A stretch of DNA of 64,000 nt, taken from assembly GCA_004519485.1 (NCBI GenBank), contig CP038108.1, positions 62,001 through 126,000 on the forward strand, in the 5' to 3' direction. The position numbers were made by a program, and so were the translations under genes. Origin of the DNA: Nannochloropsis oceanica (taxonomy: Eukaryota; Sar; Eustigmatophyceae; Eustigmatales; Monodopsidaceae). The notes under the pieces were generated by a model. That model made no database searches. It worked only from the letters and a program-made list of their open reading frames with translations, and was not told where the DNA came from. Below are positions 22,973 to 35,188 of this stretch, piece by piece (position 1 is the first letter of the stretch; each line of letters starts with the position of its first letter).

Positions 22973-24706
22973 ATGTCCCCTCCTAATCACATCACATGCT
23001 GCAACAGGCGCGTACTTAATGCCAAGCTTCTCCTCCCTCCCCGGGGTGCCTCTTTCTCTTCCTCCCCATCTACTGCTTCCACGGCGTCTGCTTCAAAGCT
23101 GTCCCCACCCGATGCCACCCCTCCTCCCCCCGCCTCGATGATCAACCTCCTCTCTACCGCCGCCGCCTTTCTAGGGGCGCTAGTAGCTGTCGACTGGCTT
23201 GGCAATGATGGACAAGTCACCATTCCCACGTTGTACTGGCTGATGGACCATCCGGGTATGGCTTTGCTGCGGAGTCTTGACCCCGAGACAGCGCACGACT
23301 GGGCCATTTGGGCTCTGAGCAAGGAGCTGGTGCCAGCCAACCGCACAGGCCCTTCAGACAGGGATAGTGCCCTGCTGCAGGTGTCGCTGTGGGATGGATT
23401 GTGTGTCTTCCCGAACCCGGTGGGTGTGGCGGCGGGCTTCGACAAGCATGCGGAGGCAATGAAAGGACTGCTGGGTCTGGGGCTGGGGTTTGTGGAGATC
23501 GGGAGCGTCACGCCTCGGCCGCAAGACGGTAATGCCAAGCCACGCATGTTTAGGTTGGAGGAGGACCGGGCCGTCATCAACCGTTATGGCTTTAATTCGC
23601 ACGGCCTGGCGGTGGTGGCGAAGCGCCTTCAGGACTTCTGGGAGGAGCGACTGAGGCGCGAGGAAAAGAATGAGAGGGGAGCCGTAGCAGGAGCAGCAGG
23701 AGGGGTAGTAGGCGTGAATGTCGGCAAGAACAAGACGACGGAGAGGGCGGAGGAGGACTATGTGCAGGGTGCTCGGGAGCTTGGTCCTTATGCCGATTAT
23801 CTGGTCATTAATGTTTCCAGCCCCAACACGCCGGGTCTCAGGTCCTTGCAGCGGAAGGGTGCTTTCGAGTCCCTCATTCGGGCAGTGCAGAAGGAATTGA
23901 AGGAGGGTGGGAAGGCGGGGCCTGTCACCAACGTGCACGGTCGACGCGTGCCTCTGCTCATCAAGGTCGCGCCTGATCTGTCTGGGGAGGAAAAAAAAGA
24001 CATTGCAGCCGTGGCTCTCAAGACAGGTATTGACGGGCTGGTGGTCTCAAACACCACCGTCTCCCGCCCCCCCTCCCTCCAGTCCCGACACGCCACCGAA
24101 ACAGGGGGGTTGAGCGGGCTGCCTCTTAAGGACTTGGCCACGCAGACCATCCACGATCTTTACCTACTTACGGGGCGGGGCAAAGTACCCATAATAGGTG
24201 TGGGTGGAGTCGGCTCGGGCCAGGATGCGTACGATAAGATACGGGCGGGTGCCTCGTTGGTGCAGGTGATAGGACGGGAGGGAGGGAAGGAGGACGAGGA
24301 GAAGGGGGGTTTTCAGGCTGGATGAAGCGCTTCCCCATGACTTTGTGAGGAATTAGCACTCTGTCCTTTCCTTTCCGCGCACTTTCCATTACTGATCACA
24401 TTTTCATACCTCCTAATCCTTCCTTTTCCTCTTAACTCCCTCCCTTCCTAGGTATACAGCATGTTGGTGTACGAGGGTCCAGGAGCAGTCAAACGGATCA
24501 CGCAAGAGCTGGCGGCCTTGCTGGAACGAGACGAGTACAAGCACGTCAGTGAGGCGGTGGGTGCGATTCATCGAGAGATGCAGCAGCAGCGGCAGCCGCA
24601 CACGCCCAATATCCTCGCCATTGACGTGGTCGGAGAAGGGAGGGAGGAGGGAGAGCTGAAGGGGGGGAAGAGAAAGGGGTGGTGGAGGTGGTTATCACGG
24701 GGTTGA
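22973..24706 (+). CDS. DHODH: Dihydroorotate dehydrogenase (quinone), class 2, mitochondrial
   Basis: This enzyme oxidises dihydroorotate to orotate in pyrimidine synthesis, passing electrons to ubiquinone at the inner mitochondrial membrane. Two exons (22973-24265 and 24452-24706) encode 515 residues. A presequence (about 1-40) is followed by a hydrophobic anchor ([21 protein letters not shown]) and the class-2 core: [54 protein letters not shown] with the catalytic Ser of class 2, [25 protein letters not shown] and [17 protein letters not shown]. The second exon completes the flavin site ([13 protein letters not shown]) and adds a basic, Trp-rich tail beyond the usual end. A polar insert of some 30 residues (around [15 protein letters not shown]) precedes the GKNK motif. 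The start at 22973 is the first in-frame ATG. Confidence 0.95.
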
Positions 24707-25258
24707 GGAGGGAGAGAGGGGGGGAGGGAGGAAGGGAGAGAGGAAACAAGGAGCATGTACACTAGTAGAGGGAATATGATAAAAGACGCACGACATTCAC
24801 AAGGCTGCTCCTTGGTTTTTCCTCATTTTCATTGTTGGTTTATGTTGCTAATTTTATGAAGGCATTTTGGCGAGTGCTGATATGCTGCCATCGCTTTTGC
24901 CGTCGGTCCTGCTCAACGCTGCGATAGCCAACCCCAGCCGATGCTACAATATGCTCCAGCACACAACAAGAATCTACACATGCATGCACGAAGTACGGTT
25001 TTTAAAATATTGATGCGTGTCACACAGTGTGTGGTGGTATACTTATTGACAAACAAAGACGTGGAACCAGGAGGGATGGGTCCTTGAAGGCCCATCGGAG
25101 GGACTGGCGATGCCGCATGCGTATCTTACGATGCATGACAGTAATCGCGACGCAGATACACACAACACACATTTCCATGCATGATTGGACAGGTAACATT
25201 AAAAACTAAGCGACGGACTGCAATAAATAGGAGGGAGTGCAAGCATTGAGTCGAGGAA
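24707..25258. other. Intergenic region
   Basis: No gene supported. The first part is the GGGA-rich 3' end of the dehydrogenase gene; the rest is AT-richer and leads to the start at 25259. Confidence 0.4.
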
Positions 25259-26707
25259 ATGACGCCGCCGCAGCAGCATCAGCATCACTGGCCGTCGTCG
25301 TTGCAGTTGCTTCTTCTCCTTTCAAGTGCCCATGCTTTTATCCCGGCTCATGCTCCCACTGCTCCTGTGACAGCTTTCTTCACATCTACTACGGTCATCT
25401 CCAGCCTTTCTTCCCGATCCCCCCTCTCTCTAACCTCCATCCCCTCTGCCCGCACGCCCCTCCCTTGCCTATGGCAAATTCGCTCCGACCAACAGCACAC
25501 CGAAGACTACTTCCGCTTTATCGAAGGCAAAGAGGTGTGTTCATGTGCTAGAACCGAGCGTAGAGATAAAGAAGGAAGGAGCAAACCCCTTCCACGTGCC
25601 TCTGCTGCCAATTTGCCAATTTGGTCGTCGCTTTTAAAGAGAGCGAGCTATCCATTTAGTGCCCCTCCTGTCTAGACCTCTTTTGTTGTTCATCGTCCGT
25701 TCTCTCCTCCAAGAGACATCTCAGACCACTGCCTTGCAAAATGTTCACTTTCGTCTCTCATTCTCTTCCTTTTTTCTCTCCATCCTTAGGCCCCGGAGAA
25801 GGTTGATCAGCCCAGTGTCATTATCGGCAAGGGCAAGTTGGGTCAAGCACTAGCTGAGTGGAGCACCTTCGGAAAAGATGACGTGCTTGTGGACCGTGGG
25901 GAAACCATTCCACTCACACTTACGGCCGCCAACGGCACTGTTTACGAGAGCTTCCCGATCTATGTGTGTGTGCATGAGTGGCAAGTAGAGGAGGTGATCT
26001 TAGCGTGTCCCAAGGAAAAGAGAAATGACCTGGTGTTCATGCAGTCTGCATGCCTGGAAAATCTCCTGAAGAGGTATGGCCTATGCAACAAAAAGACCAC
26101 ACAATGCGTCCCCTACTTCTCTGTGTCCCCTCTTGGCCTTCCCATAGATGGCCGAGTGCAGTACGACGTGAGCAAGACGGATGGCGAGCCGAAGTACGCG
26201 GGGCAGACGTCTGTGTGTGGCCTATGGCGCGGGGCGGTCGCCGAGCGACTCAAGAAGAAGGGGCTGCATGTGGTCACGATGGATTACATGTACTGGCGGA
26301 AGCAGATGTTGGAGCGCTTATTGTTCGATAGTGTGTTTGGCCTCCTGGCGTGCGTGCATGCGGGCTCGGGGGAGAAGACGTACGGCGAGCTGGCCCAAAA
26401 CCACTGGGAGGAGATCGACGACATACTCTCAGAGCTAAATCGCGCTGTAGCAAACATCATGGCGGTCGTTTTGCTCACACATGTGGACCGACGCCTGCGG
26501 GGACTGGCGGAGGGGCCCAGTTGGCGGGACAAGAGGCCTCGAATGGCCACGGCGCAGGAGTACCCTTATCGAAACGGTGTGCTGCGGTCGTTGAGTAGGA
26601 CCTTTACGTCGCGCGGCTTTCCCTCCCCCATGGCCACCCACGACGAGTACCTGAACTTCGCCAAGGAGCGGAAGCTAGTGTTGTACGATGTGGACATGGA
26701 GCGCTAG
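25259..26707 (+). CDS. Plastid-targeted protein with NAD(P)-binding-like fold
   Basis: Two exons (25259-25534 and 25790-26707) encode 397 residues. The N-terminus is a signal peptide (LQLLLLLSS) followed by AHAFIPAHA, an A-x-A-F-like plastid motif, then a Ser/Thr-rich transit stretch. The mature part opens with VIIGKGKLGQALAEW, a G-x-G-x-x-G Rossmann fingerprint of the kind seen in ketopantoate reductase-like proteins. Later blocks include RNDLVFMQSACLENLLKRYG, YDVSKTDGEPKYAG and a helical C-terminal half (TYGELAQNHWEEIDDILSEL). The length and helical second half fit a 6-phosphogluconate/ketopantoate-type dehydrogenase, but I cannot identify substrate residues, so only the fold is proposed. 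The gene is otherwise isolated. Confidence 0.75.
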
Positions 26708-28404
26708 GATGGGAAGGGAGGCAGTAGGGTGCTTTGTTTTATAGGGGAGGAGAGGGGAGTGAATGGCGAGACGGAAATAGAAATCATTGGGCGCAGAAAG
26801 CACAATCTTTGAATGTTTATGGCAACGCCTTAATTACAAATAGTCACCTTATTGCTTTCCTCGCTTCTCCATAGCTCCCCCCCCTTCCTATTATTTGACT
26901 GTTCAAATGGGAGAAGTGCACCGCAAACAGTGTTCGTTGAAGGACGGCATATCGTAAATTGGCTGAATATAATATTGTGTTGGCGCAAAGAATGTAGTGT
27001 AATATAGTAAACGAGTACAAAAGCCTAACTTCAGCGCTGGATACTGGAGATGTAGCTTAAAGGGCGCAGTCCGATAACAACAAAGAAAGCCTGAAAAGTG
27101 TTCAAGGTCATGGGAGGTGGTATCGGTGGGTAGCGCTTTGTACCGATCGATAGTTTCATAATAAATAAAGAAACAGAGCACATGTAGCATCGTAGCACTG
27201 TCCTGCTATGCAACAAATTATTTTTCGACCGCCTAATTACGAATGGTTCGATGTTATCCCATCCATCCGGGCTCAAACGTACACGACGATCGTATGAGAC
27301 AGTGCATGCATACCGCTTTAGAGTCTCTGCTGGTCTGGCAAAAAAAGACTTCCGGTTGCCACAAGCGGCGAGTGATAGCGCGCACGGGACAAACACTGTC
27401 GCCTGACCATCGACTGGCGACATAACAAAGGAGTGCACTCTTGAATAACGGCCCGAGTTAACATGGAGTGTCTGGGCGTCAAAGTTTCCTCCACCGTGCA
27501 GTCCACGCACCCTTACGGAACATTGCCTCGGGTTGCGCGACCCTCCGTGGAAAAACCATGTACTTTTTATATGGTATGGCACCAAAGCACTCAATGAAAG
27601 GTCTGTGAGAGCCTCAGGCGCCAGCTGCCCTCTCTGCCGGGCCGTCGCAAAATACTCTGGCTCTTGTCGGCTCTCGTTCCTGTTCTTCCTCTTTCCCGAG
27701 CCGTCCAACTTACCCAAGTTGCAGTCATATCATGCGCGGTGTCGAAAAATAGGTTATTCTCGACAAACCAGCATTTCTTCTATCTAAGTCGCACGTACCA
27801 TAGAAAAGGGCTCGTGGGCGTGATGGTGCCCTTTCCCAGAACACTCGATACGTTCACACGGAGAAAAAGACATGACAAGGAACTTGAACCCCACTTGCAG
27901 GTAGCCCACGGTGGGACGAGTTCGAGACTATAACTCGAAAGTTATGGCACGGTAAAAGGCGAGACAAAAAATCTTAACATCGTGAACGTGTAAGCTGTCT
28001 TTATTTGAGCAGCCACAGCGCTCGTCGGATTATGACCGTCGTCTGAGCGCTAGGCAGCCGGAAAGGGAGAAGCCTCTGGCTCGCCTCGACGTCTCTTTGC
28101 GGCCCGCTTCGGAGGTGTCGTTTCCCCGTCTCACCACCATTTTCCACCCTTCCTACCCACCACACAGGTTTCATACATGCATTTTCTTGCATAGCCGCGT
28201 CCACCAGCCGGGCTTTGCCGGTTGCCCGTCGTTACATCGATCCCCTCAAACTTCCCTGAATCCGTCGTAGTTGCCAAGGTCGCCTCCTCCCTCCCCCCCC
28301 TTGAGGGGGCTCTCTCAATAAGAGAGGGAGAGGGGCGGGGCAAGGCGCGGGAAATTTATTGGTTGGACGAAATATAAGGGTACTAGGGCACAGAGGCAAC
28401 AAGG
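26708..28404. other. Gene-poor region
   Basis: About 1.7 kb with no supported gene. A 228-codon minus-strand open frame (27031-27717) has ordinary composition but begins at a non-ATG codon, shows no motif and is overlapped by other frames. The stretch lacks GGGA/CCCT tracts. A few short inverted repeats occur near 27900-27940, but no tRNA or other RNA gene could be built. Confidence 0.4.
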
Positions 28405-31400
28405 ATGGACGGAGAGCAGCAATCACAGCCGTCGGAGGGGGGGCGGCAGCAAGGGCAGAGGGGTCAGGAGCAGCTAGAGGAAGGGGGAGCAGGACGCGGC
28501 CGAGGACGAGAACTTGGATACAGTGGATTTTGGGAAACCTTAGACCAGCCATCATTTAGCATACCAAGCCGGAGTAGCAGCGTGCCTCCTTTAGTGGGTG
28601 GCAGCGGCAGGTATGAAGAAGGAAGGGAAGTGTACGTAGACATTTATTTGAAATGCGTATGGGGAGACTGCAGATGGAGGGAATGACTGTCTGTAGAATC
28701 TTTATCCACCAATTTGTATATATATATATCCCCGGCATAGGGATGGCATGGGAAACGTGAGTGGGCGTTATTCGTCCTCTCGAGGCGGAGATGCCTTTGC
28801 CGGCGGGGGAAGAAAAGGAGGAGGCGAAGGAGGCGAAGGAGGCTTGTACAGTGGTAGCAGTAACAGTAGCAGCAGCGGCAGCGGAAGGCACGCGTTTCAG
28901 GTAAGGAGATGCTTGTCTTCCAGGAGTTAGATGAGAGCCATCTAGGAGCACTCATTGTCCACCACATTTCTTCCCACCTTCCTCTTTCCTTCCTTCCCTC
29001 CCTCCCTCCCTCCCTCTTTTAAAGCTCGGCTGGCATGACGATACCGTACTTCCTCCCTCGCTTCCTCCACCCCACCTTTCCGCTGCCGTCTCATCGTCCT
29101 TTCCTTCCAGCATTTTGAGAGTCGGGCTGGGGGACTGGCCCCAGGGCAACCTCACAGCCACGCACTCGACAAGGGGCAGCAGCACCACGAGCAGCAGCAG
29201 AGGTGGTATACCCTTCCTCCATCCCTCCCTCTCCACATCCTCGATATCTGAGCAGGCATGGCCCTGTCCAGGAGAAGGAGGAGGGGAAGGAGGAGGGGGA
29301 GGAGGGGGTGGGGGGGGCAAGAGATCAGGAGCGGGGACAACACGAGCGGTCTTACCCCACCCGGCTCCCCCCCTCTCGGTCTCTTCCTCCTCCTCGACCT
29401 CCTACTCCCGCCCTTTCCCACTGCCTCCACCACTACCCGCGGGCCCGCACACTGCTGGGGTGGGAAGAGGGAGAGGAGAGGGATGGAGAGGGGGCGAAGG
29501 CGCGCCAAGAGGACACCCTCCCTATATGTCCTCCTCCCCTCCCTCCTCATCGTCCTCCTCAGCCTCAGCCACATCCGCTTCACCTTCGTTCCTATCCACG
29601 GCAGGAGGAGGGGGGAGGGGGGGGAGGCGAAAATGTGGAGGGCCTGTGTCATTGTACGATATTCTAGTGGCGTCCGAAGCGGCTAGAAGGTGAGAGGGGA
29701 TGGAGAGGGGGAGGGAGGAAGGAAGGAAGGAAGGAAGGAAGGAAGGGAGGGATTTTTGTCGTGGGGAAATATGGAGGGAAGATTCATTTCAGCCTAGGCA
29801 ATTCACCCTCTATCCCTCCCTCCTTCCCTTCCTCCCTCCCATCCGACTCGCCGACCCGCTCATGATAGCGGGCAGAACCACCACCATCAGCAGCAGCACC
29901 AGCAGCAGCAGCACCAGCGCCAGCAGCGCCACGGGCCAGGCAGCTCTGCTTGTGGGAAAGGCGGTGGAGGAGGACGGGGGGAAGGAGGAGGAGGAGGAGG
30001 AGGAGGAGGAGCAGGAGGAGGAGGAGGAAGAGGAGGAGGAGGAGGAGGAGGAAGAGGAGGAGGAGGAGGAGGAGGAAGAGGAGGAGGAGGAGGAGGAGGA
30101 AGAGGAGGAGGAGGGACACTGACGACAGGAGGGAGGGACGGAGTGGGGGGTACGATGACTCCTTTATCCCATTACATGAGCATTATAGGTCTGGGCCCTC
30201 CCAAGAGAAAGAAGCTGACGACGCTCAAGAAGAAGATATTGATGGTGAGGCTGTCCCCTCCGTCCCTCCCTCCCCCCCTCCCTCCCTCGCCCTTCTTCAT
30301 CCATTTCCCTCATCATTTTCCTCCGAGCTTTTGGACGGCCAGATCACGCATTCTCCATACTTTCCCTCCCTCCCTCCCTCCCTCCCTCCCTCCCTCCCTA
30401 TTTCCTTCCTTCCATTATTACCTCAGAATCGGCTACAAGACTTTACTCAGCAAATGATGCAACGACAGCAGCAGCAACAACAACAACAACAAAAACAACA
30501 ACAACAACAACAACAACAACAGCAGCAGCAGCAGCAGCAGCAGCAAGGGCACCATTCATCCTCCCTCTCCTCATTTTCTGGCGGAGGAGGGAGAGAGGGA
30601 GAGAGGGAGAGAGGGAGGGAGGGAGGGACGACCGTGATTGTCTTTCACGATGCCGTCTCTGAGGAACAATTAGAGGACAAGGAAGAGCTTGCAGAGCTAC
30701 AGGTGCACAGAAAGAAGGAGGGAGGGAGGGAGGGATGGAGGGAGGAAAGTAGTGGGGGAAGAAGGTTTAAGAGGGAGGGATACGGGAAGTTTGAGTGCAT
30801 GTACTTCGGTGTCGTTGCGCTCAACCCTACCCCCCTCCTTCCTTCCTCCCTTCCTCCCTCCCTCCGTCAGGCCAATATCGCCCATGTCTGTCGCCCATTC
30901 GGTCGTCTCCAGTCTCTCTATATCCCCCCCCACGAGGCCCATGATGCCGGGCTCATTTTCGTCGCCTATTCCACCCCCAACGAAGCGCTCGCGGGTACGT
31001 TTTAACGGCTTGCTTTCCCTCTCCCTCCCCTTTCATCTGTCAATCTATCAATCTATCTCTCCTATCTCCCTCTCTCTCTCTCTTGCTGCTGACATCCTTC
31101 CTTCCTTCCCTCCTTCCCTCCCTCCCTCCCTCCCTCTCTCCCTCCCTCCCTCCTTAGCCGTTGCCGGTCTCGCCGGACGGATGTTGGGAGGGGATCCGCT
31201 GCAGGTGACACTCTGTCCTCAGGCCCAGGAGGGGAGGGAGGGAGCGATGGCGCTTCCAAGTGACATGCTCGAGGAAAGGGAGGAGGACCAGGACGAGAAG
31301 GAGGTAAGGAGGGAGGGAGATGTCCAGGCCCTCTCTCTCGCTCTGTCTCCCGCTTCCTCATTTCACCCACCTCCCTCCCTCCCTCCCTCCCTCCCTCCCT

Positions 31401-34400
31401 CCCTCCACCACCGCAACAGCCCTATCAGCACCAGCACCAGCATCATCATCATCAGCACCCTCCCCAAGCCCTTCCCTCCCTCCCTCCCTCCCTCCCTCCG
31501 TGCTGCGCCGCTTCCGTCGTCCTCCACGCGTTCGCCGGGACCGGTTTCAGCGCCGGAGGAGGAGGAGGAGGAGGAGGAGGGGGAGGGGGAGGAAGCGCAG
31601 GAGGGAGGGGGAGTGGCTTCTCCTCCCCTGCCTCCCTCGCCTACTCATCGGCGTCGGTGCTCCTGGCACAGATGGAGGAGGAGGAGCTGATCGAGATAGG
31701 TCTCAACGTGCAGACACTCGCGGAACTTTTCGGGACGGTGCGTCCTCCCTCCCTCCCTCCCTCCCTCCCTCCTTCGGTCGGTGGGAGATGGAACCATCCT
31801 TCCCATCTCCATGACCGCGGCTCTTTAACTTTCCTTCTTTCCCTCCCTCCCTCCCTCCCTCCCTCCCTATCTCTCTCCCAGGTCCTCTCTGTTCGCGTCG
31901 TCCAAGAGCGGGAGGTTCACAAACATGTCTTCCCGTCCCATCCCTGCCCCAACACTGTACGTCCCTCCCTCACTCCCTCCCTCTCTCCCTCCCTCCCTCC
32001 CTCCCTCCCTCCCTCCACCCACTTCTCCCTCCCTCCCTCCCTCCCTCCCTCCCTCCCTCCCTCCCTCCCTCCCTCCCTCCCTCCCTCCCTCCCTCCCTCC
32101 CTCCCTCCCTCCACCCACTTCTCCCTCCCTCCCTCCCTCCCTCCCTCCCTCCCTCCCTCCCTCCCTCCCTCCCTCCCTCCACCCACTTCTCCCTCCCTCC
32201 CTCCCTCCCTCCCTCCCTCCCTCCCTCCCTCCCTCCCTCCTCCCTCCCTACGCAGGATGAACCACGGATCCCGCCGGATCAAGTGCGTTTGCCAGGGGAC
32301 GTAGTCGTCGTATTCTCCTCCCATCATGAGGCGTGTGCGGCCGTCGCTGGCCTGGGGGGGATGATCGTGCAAGGTACGGCCCTCCCTCCCTCCCTCCTTC
32401 CCTCCTTCCCTCCTTCCCTCCCTCTCTCCCTCACACCCCCTCCCTCTTTCCTTTTGTTCGATTTTTTCTCTGATTTTTCTTTCGTTCAATCTTCTTCTTA
32501 CTCTCTCTCTCTGCCTCTCCCTTCCCCCCTCCCTCCCTCCCTCCCTCCTCCTCCAGGCACGCCTCTCCGTGTCTCTGGGCCCTCCTCCTCCATCGGTCTC
32601 GTCACCCCCCCCTCCCTCCTCCCCCCCCTCCTCTCCTCCTTCCCTTCCTCCTCCCCGCCCTCGCCAGCACCAGCCGAGCCGGGAAGTAAGGGAGAAGGAC
32701 GGCCTCCTCCCTCCTCCTCCTCCTCCGATGCCTCTTCCTTTCCTTCTTTCTCTTCGAGAGAGGGAGGGAGGGAGGGAGGGAGGGAGGGAGGGGGAGGTCG
32801 CCTAGCCCCTCCAGAGGCCTCATGGCCAGGTCGGGCGTTCTCTGATGGAGCAGGGGATACGTTGGTAGGGAGGAAGGGAAGGAGGGAGGGAGGGAATAAG
32901 GGAGGGAGAGAGGGAGGGAGGGAAGGAGGGAGGGAGGGGAGGGGGGTTTGCTTGTGTGTGGGCCAACCGTCCACTCGTCTGATTGTTTTTTCCCCTCTCT
33001 CAGCCTCCTCCTTCCCCTCCCTCCCTCCTCCCTCCCTCCCTCGCTTCCTTCCTTCCTCGGCCGTCTCTCCCCCCCCCTTTCACCCCCCTTCCCTCCCTCT
33101 TCCCTCCCTCCCTCCCTCTCTTCTTCGGCCTTCTTTTTGTCGCAGGTTTGTCTGCCCGGCTTGGTGGACGCAGGCAGTTTAAGCGACCCGGATGAGCGGG
33201 AGGAGATCTTGAGGGACCTCGTGGACCTATGTCAGGTAGATAGGGAGAGTGGGAGGGAGGGAGGGAGGGAGAGAAGGGAGTTCTTGTGTGTTTCTCTACT
33301 GTGATCCCATCCTTGCTCACTGTCTTGTGTGTTTCCATATTGTTTCGGGGTTGATCGTTTATATTTCTCATTCGTTCATTTATCATTTATTCATTACATA
33401 TCATTTATTCCTTATTTATCATTTATTCATAATTTATCATTTATTCACTATTTATCTATTCATCGGGCGATGCCTCGTGTGCAGGCATACGGGCGCGTCG
33501 TGGCCCTGCGTGTCAACACCAGCGGTTGTGCCCCTCCCTCCTTCCCTCCCTCCTCCTCGCCCTCCTTCATGCCCTCCTCCGTCTCCTCTGCTTCCCTTAT
33601 CCTGGAATTAGGCTCGGTACTGGTGAGGTATAGCACGGCAGCAGAGGCTGCGAGGGCAGTGTTGGGCCTCCAGGCACGCACCGTTCAGGGGCAGAGAGTG
33701 AGGGCCTTCCTGGTAAGGAAGGGCCGAGGGAGGAGGGGAGGGAGGGATGGAGGGTGTTTCAAGAATGGAACAACGCATGGTTCCTCGTCCTCATCCGCCT
33801 CACCCTCCCCCCCTTCCTCCCTTCCTCCCTCCCTTCAGTGGCGTCCTCAACAGCTAAATATGGGCCAGGCATCCCTCCCCCCCTCCCTTCATCCCTCCCT
33901 CCCCGCCTCCCTCTCTGCCGCCTCCTCCGTCTCCTCTTCCTCCTCCACCACCACCTTCTCTCACCAGCAGGACCACCAGCATCAGCAGCAGCTGGAGGAG
34001 GAACGGCCGCACTCTTTCCCTCCTTACGGTCACAGCACTTTCCCCCCCTCCCTTCCCTCCCTCCCTGAGCCCCCTCTACCCTCGTCTTCCCCCTCTTCCC
34101 AGCCCTCCTTCCCTCCCTCCTCCTCCTCCTCCTCCTCCTCTACCATCCGTTTCCCGCCAAAATACCGAGAAGCGTCTCACCTGCCCAAGCTGCGCGGAGG
34201 CGGGAGAGAGCAACACGGCGAGGGGGAGGGAGGGAGGGAGGGAGGGGAGGAACCTCCGTCCCGGACGCATATGACCGTGCGAGGAGATGCAGTTCTGTGC
34301 ACGGAGGAATTGGAGGAGGACATCAAGGTGGGGCGGGAGGGAAGGAGGGAGGGAGGAAGGGAGGAAGGGGAGCGGGAGGACGGAATGCACGGCACTTGTA

Positions 34401-35188
34401 AATGGCAGGACACCCTCATATCTTTCCCTCTTTCCATCCCTCCTTCCCTCCTTGTACAGGAGCTCATCCGTTTGCTCATGTCCTTTCAAGAGAGGGCACG
34501 ACTGAAGGATACAGCCAAGGGGAAGAAAGTTCGACGCATGGTCTTTGGGCTCAGAGAGGTACTTCCCTCCTTCCCTCCCTCCCTCCCTCCCTCCCTCCTT
34601 CCCTCCTTCCCCCCCTCCTTCTCTACGGCCCTCTTTTCGTCCCTCGATCGTTCAGACACACACGCTCTATTCCTTCTCTCTTCCTTTCGTCGTGCGTGGC
34701 TTTCTCCCCTTTCATGCCAGCAGCTGCCATGCCCCTGACAGAACAATTTTCTCACCGCGCGCCGCCATCCCTCCCTCCCTCCTTTCCTCGCTTCTCCCTC
34801 CCTTAGGTCATGCGCGGCATCCGCAGCCGCAAGATCCAATTTGTCGTTATTGCCCCGGATATAGAACGCTCTCCCGCCCTCGACCAGGAAATAGCCGAGA
34901 TCAGGTCCCTCCCTCCCTCCCTCCCTCCCTCCCTCCCTTCCAGTCTCTTCGTCTTGTCGGACCACTGATCCTTTTGACCTAATGAACAAACCATCACCGC
35001 CGTAGACTCACCCCTCCCCTCCCTCCCTCCCTTCCTCCCTCCCTCCCTCAGGTCCTCGGCGGCGGAAAAACGACGTTCCGGTCGTCTTCGGTTTGTCGGG
35101 CCGGCGGCTGGGCAAGTGTTTGGGGAAGAGTGTGAGGATCACGGTGGTGGGCGTGCTCTCGGCCGAAGGGGCATTCGAATCGATTTAG
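28405..35188 (+). CDS. SECISBP2: RRM/UHM-like modules joined to an SBP2-type L7Ae domain
   Basis: The 3' exons match SECIS-binding protein 2, which brings the selenocysteine-specific elongation machinery to SECIS RNA. Exons 33839-34327, 34460-34558, 34807-34904 and 35052-35188 carry TEELEEDIKELIRLLMSFQER, KKVRRMVFGLREV, KIQFVVIAPDIER, VPVVFGLSGRRLGK and VRITVVGVLSAEGAF, the L7Ae-like core. Upstream and in the same phase lie three RRM-like modules, two of them resembling the UHM of U2AF65: exons 30427-30702, 30871-30994, 31158-31303; then 31420-31737, 31882-31956, 32256-32373, 32557-32864; then 33146-33235 and 33485-33712. Early exons (28405-28610, 28741-28900, 29111-29202, about 29256-29689, 29869-30244) code Gly/Gln/His-rich sequence; the frame through 29256-29689 is unresolved. 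The last exon needs one extra base near 35066-35070 to keep the conserved frame. Two adjacent genes remain possible, but no stop or intergenic space separates the parts. Confidence 0.6.
29985..30115 (+). repeat. (GGA)n trinucleotide tract inside an exon
   Basis: About 130 bases of GGA/GAG triplets with a few GAA interruptions. The exon phases of the host gene read it as polyglycine with scattered Arg; the other frames would give polyglutamate (ending in a stop) or polyarginine. Confidence 0.8.
31957..32255 (+). repeat. CCCT-array intron with three CACCCACTTCT spacers
   Basis: This whole intron of the RRM-SBP2 gene is a (CCCT)n array interrupted three times (near 32017, 32112 and 32179) by the same spacer, CCACCCACTTCT. 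The array is therefore a higher-order tandem repeat with units of unequal length, as produced by slippage or unequal exchange. Confidence 0.8.

Noticed and set aside
27880-27960. Possible tRNA-like fold around GTTCGAGAC
   Set aside because: No acceptor stem or anticodon arm could be built around it.
29700-30122. Polyglutamate frame over the GGA tract
   Set aside because: Exon phases on both sides select the polyglycine frame, and the glutamate frame stops inside the exon.
31657-32304. Plus-strand frame made of LPPS repeats
   Set aside because: It reads through a CCCT-array intron; the flanking exons of the RRM-SBP2 gene account for the real coding parts.
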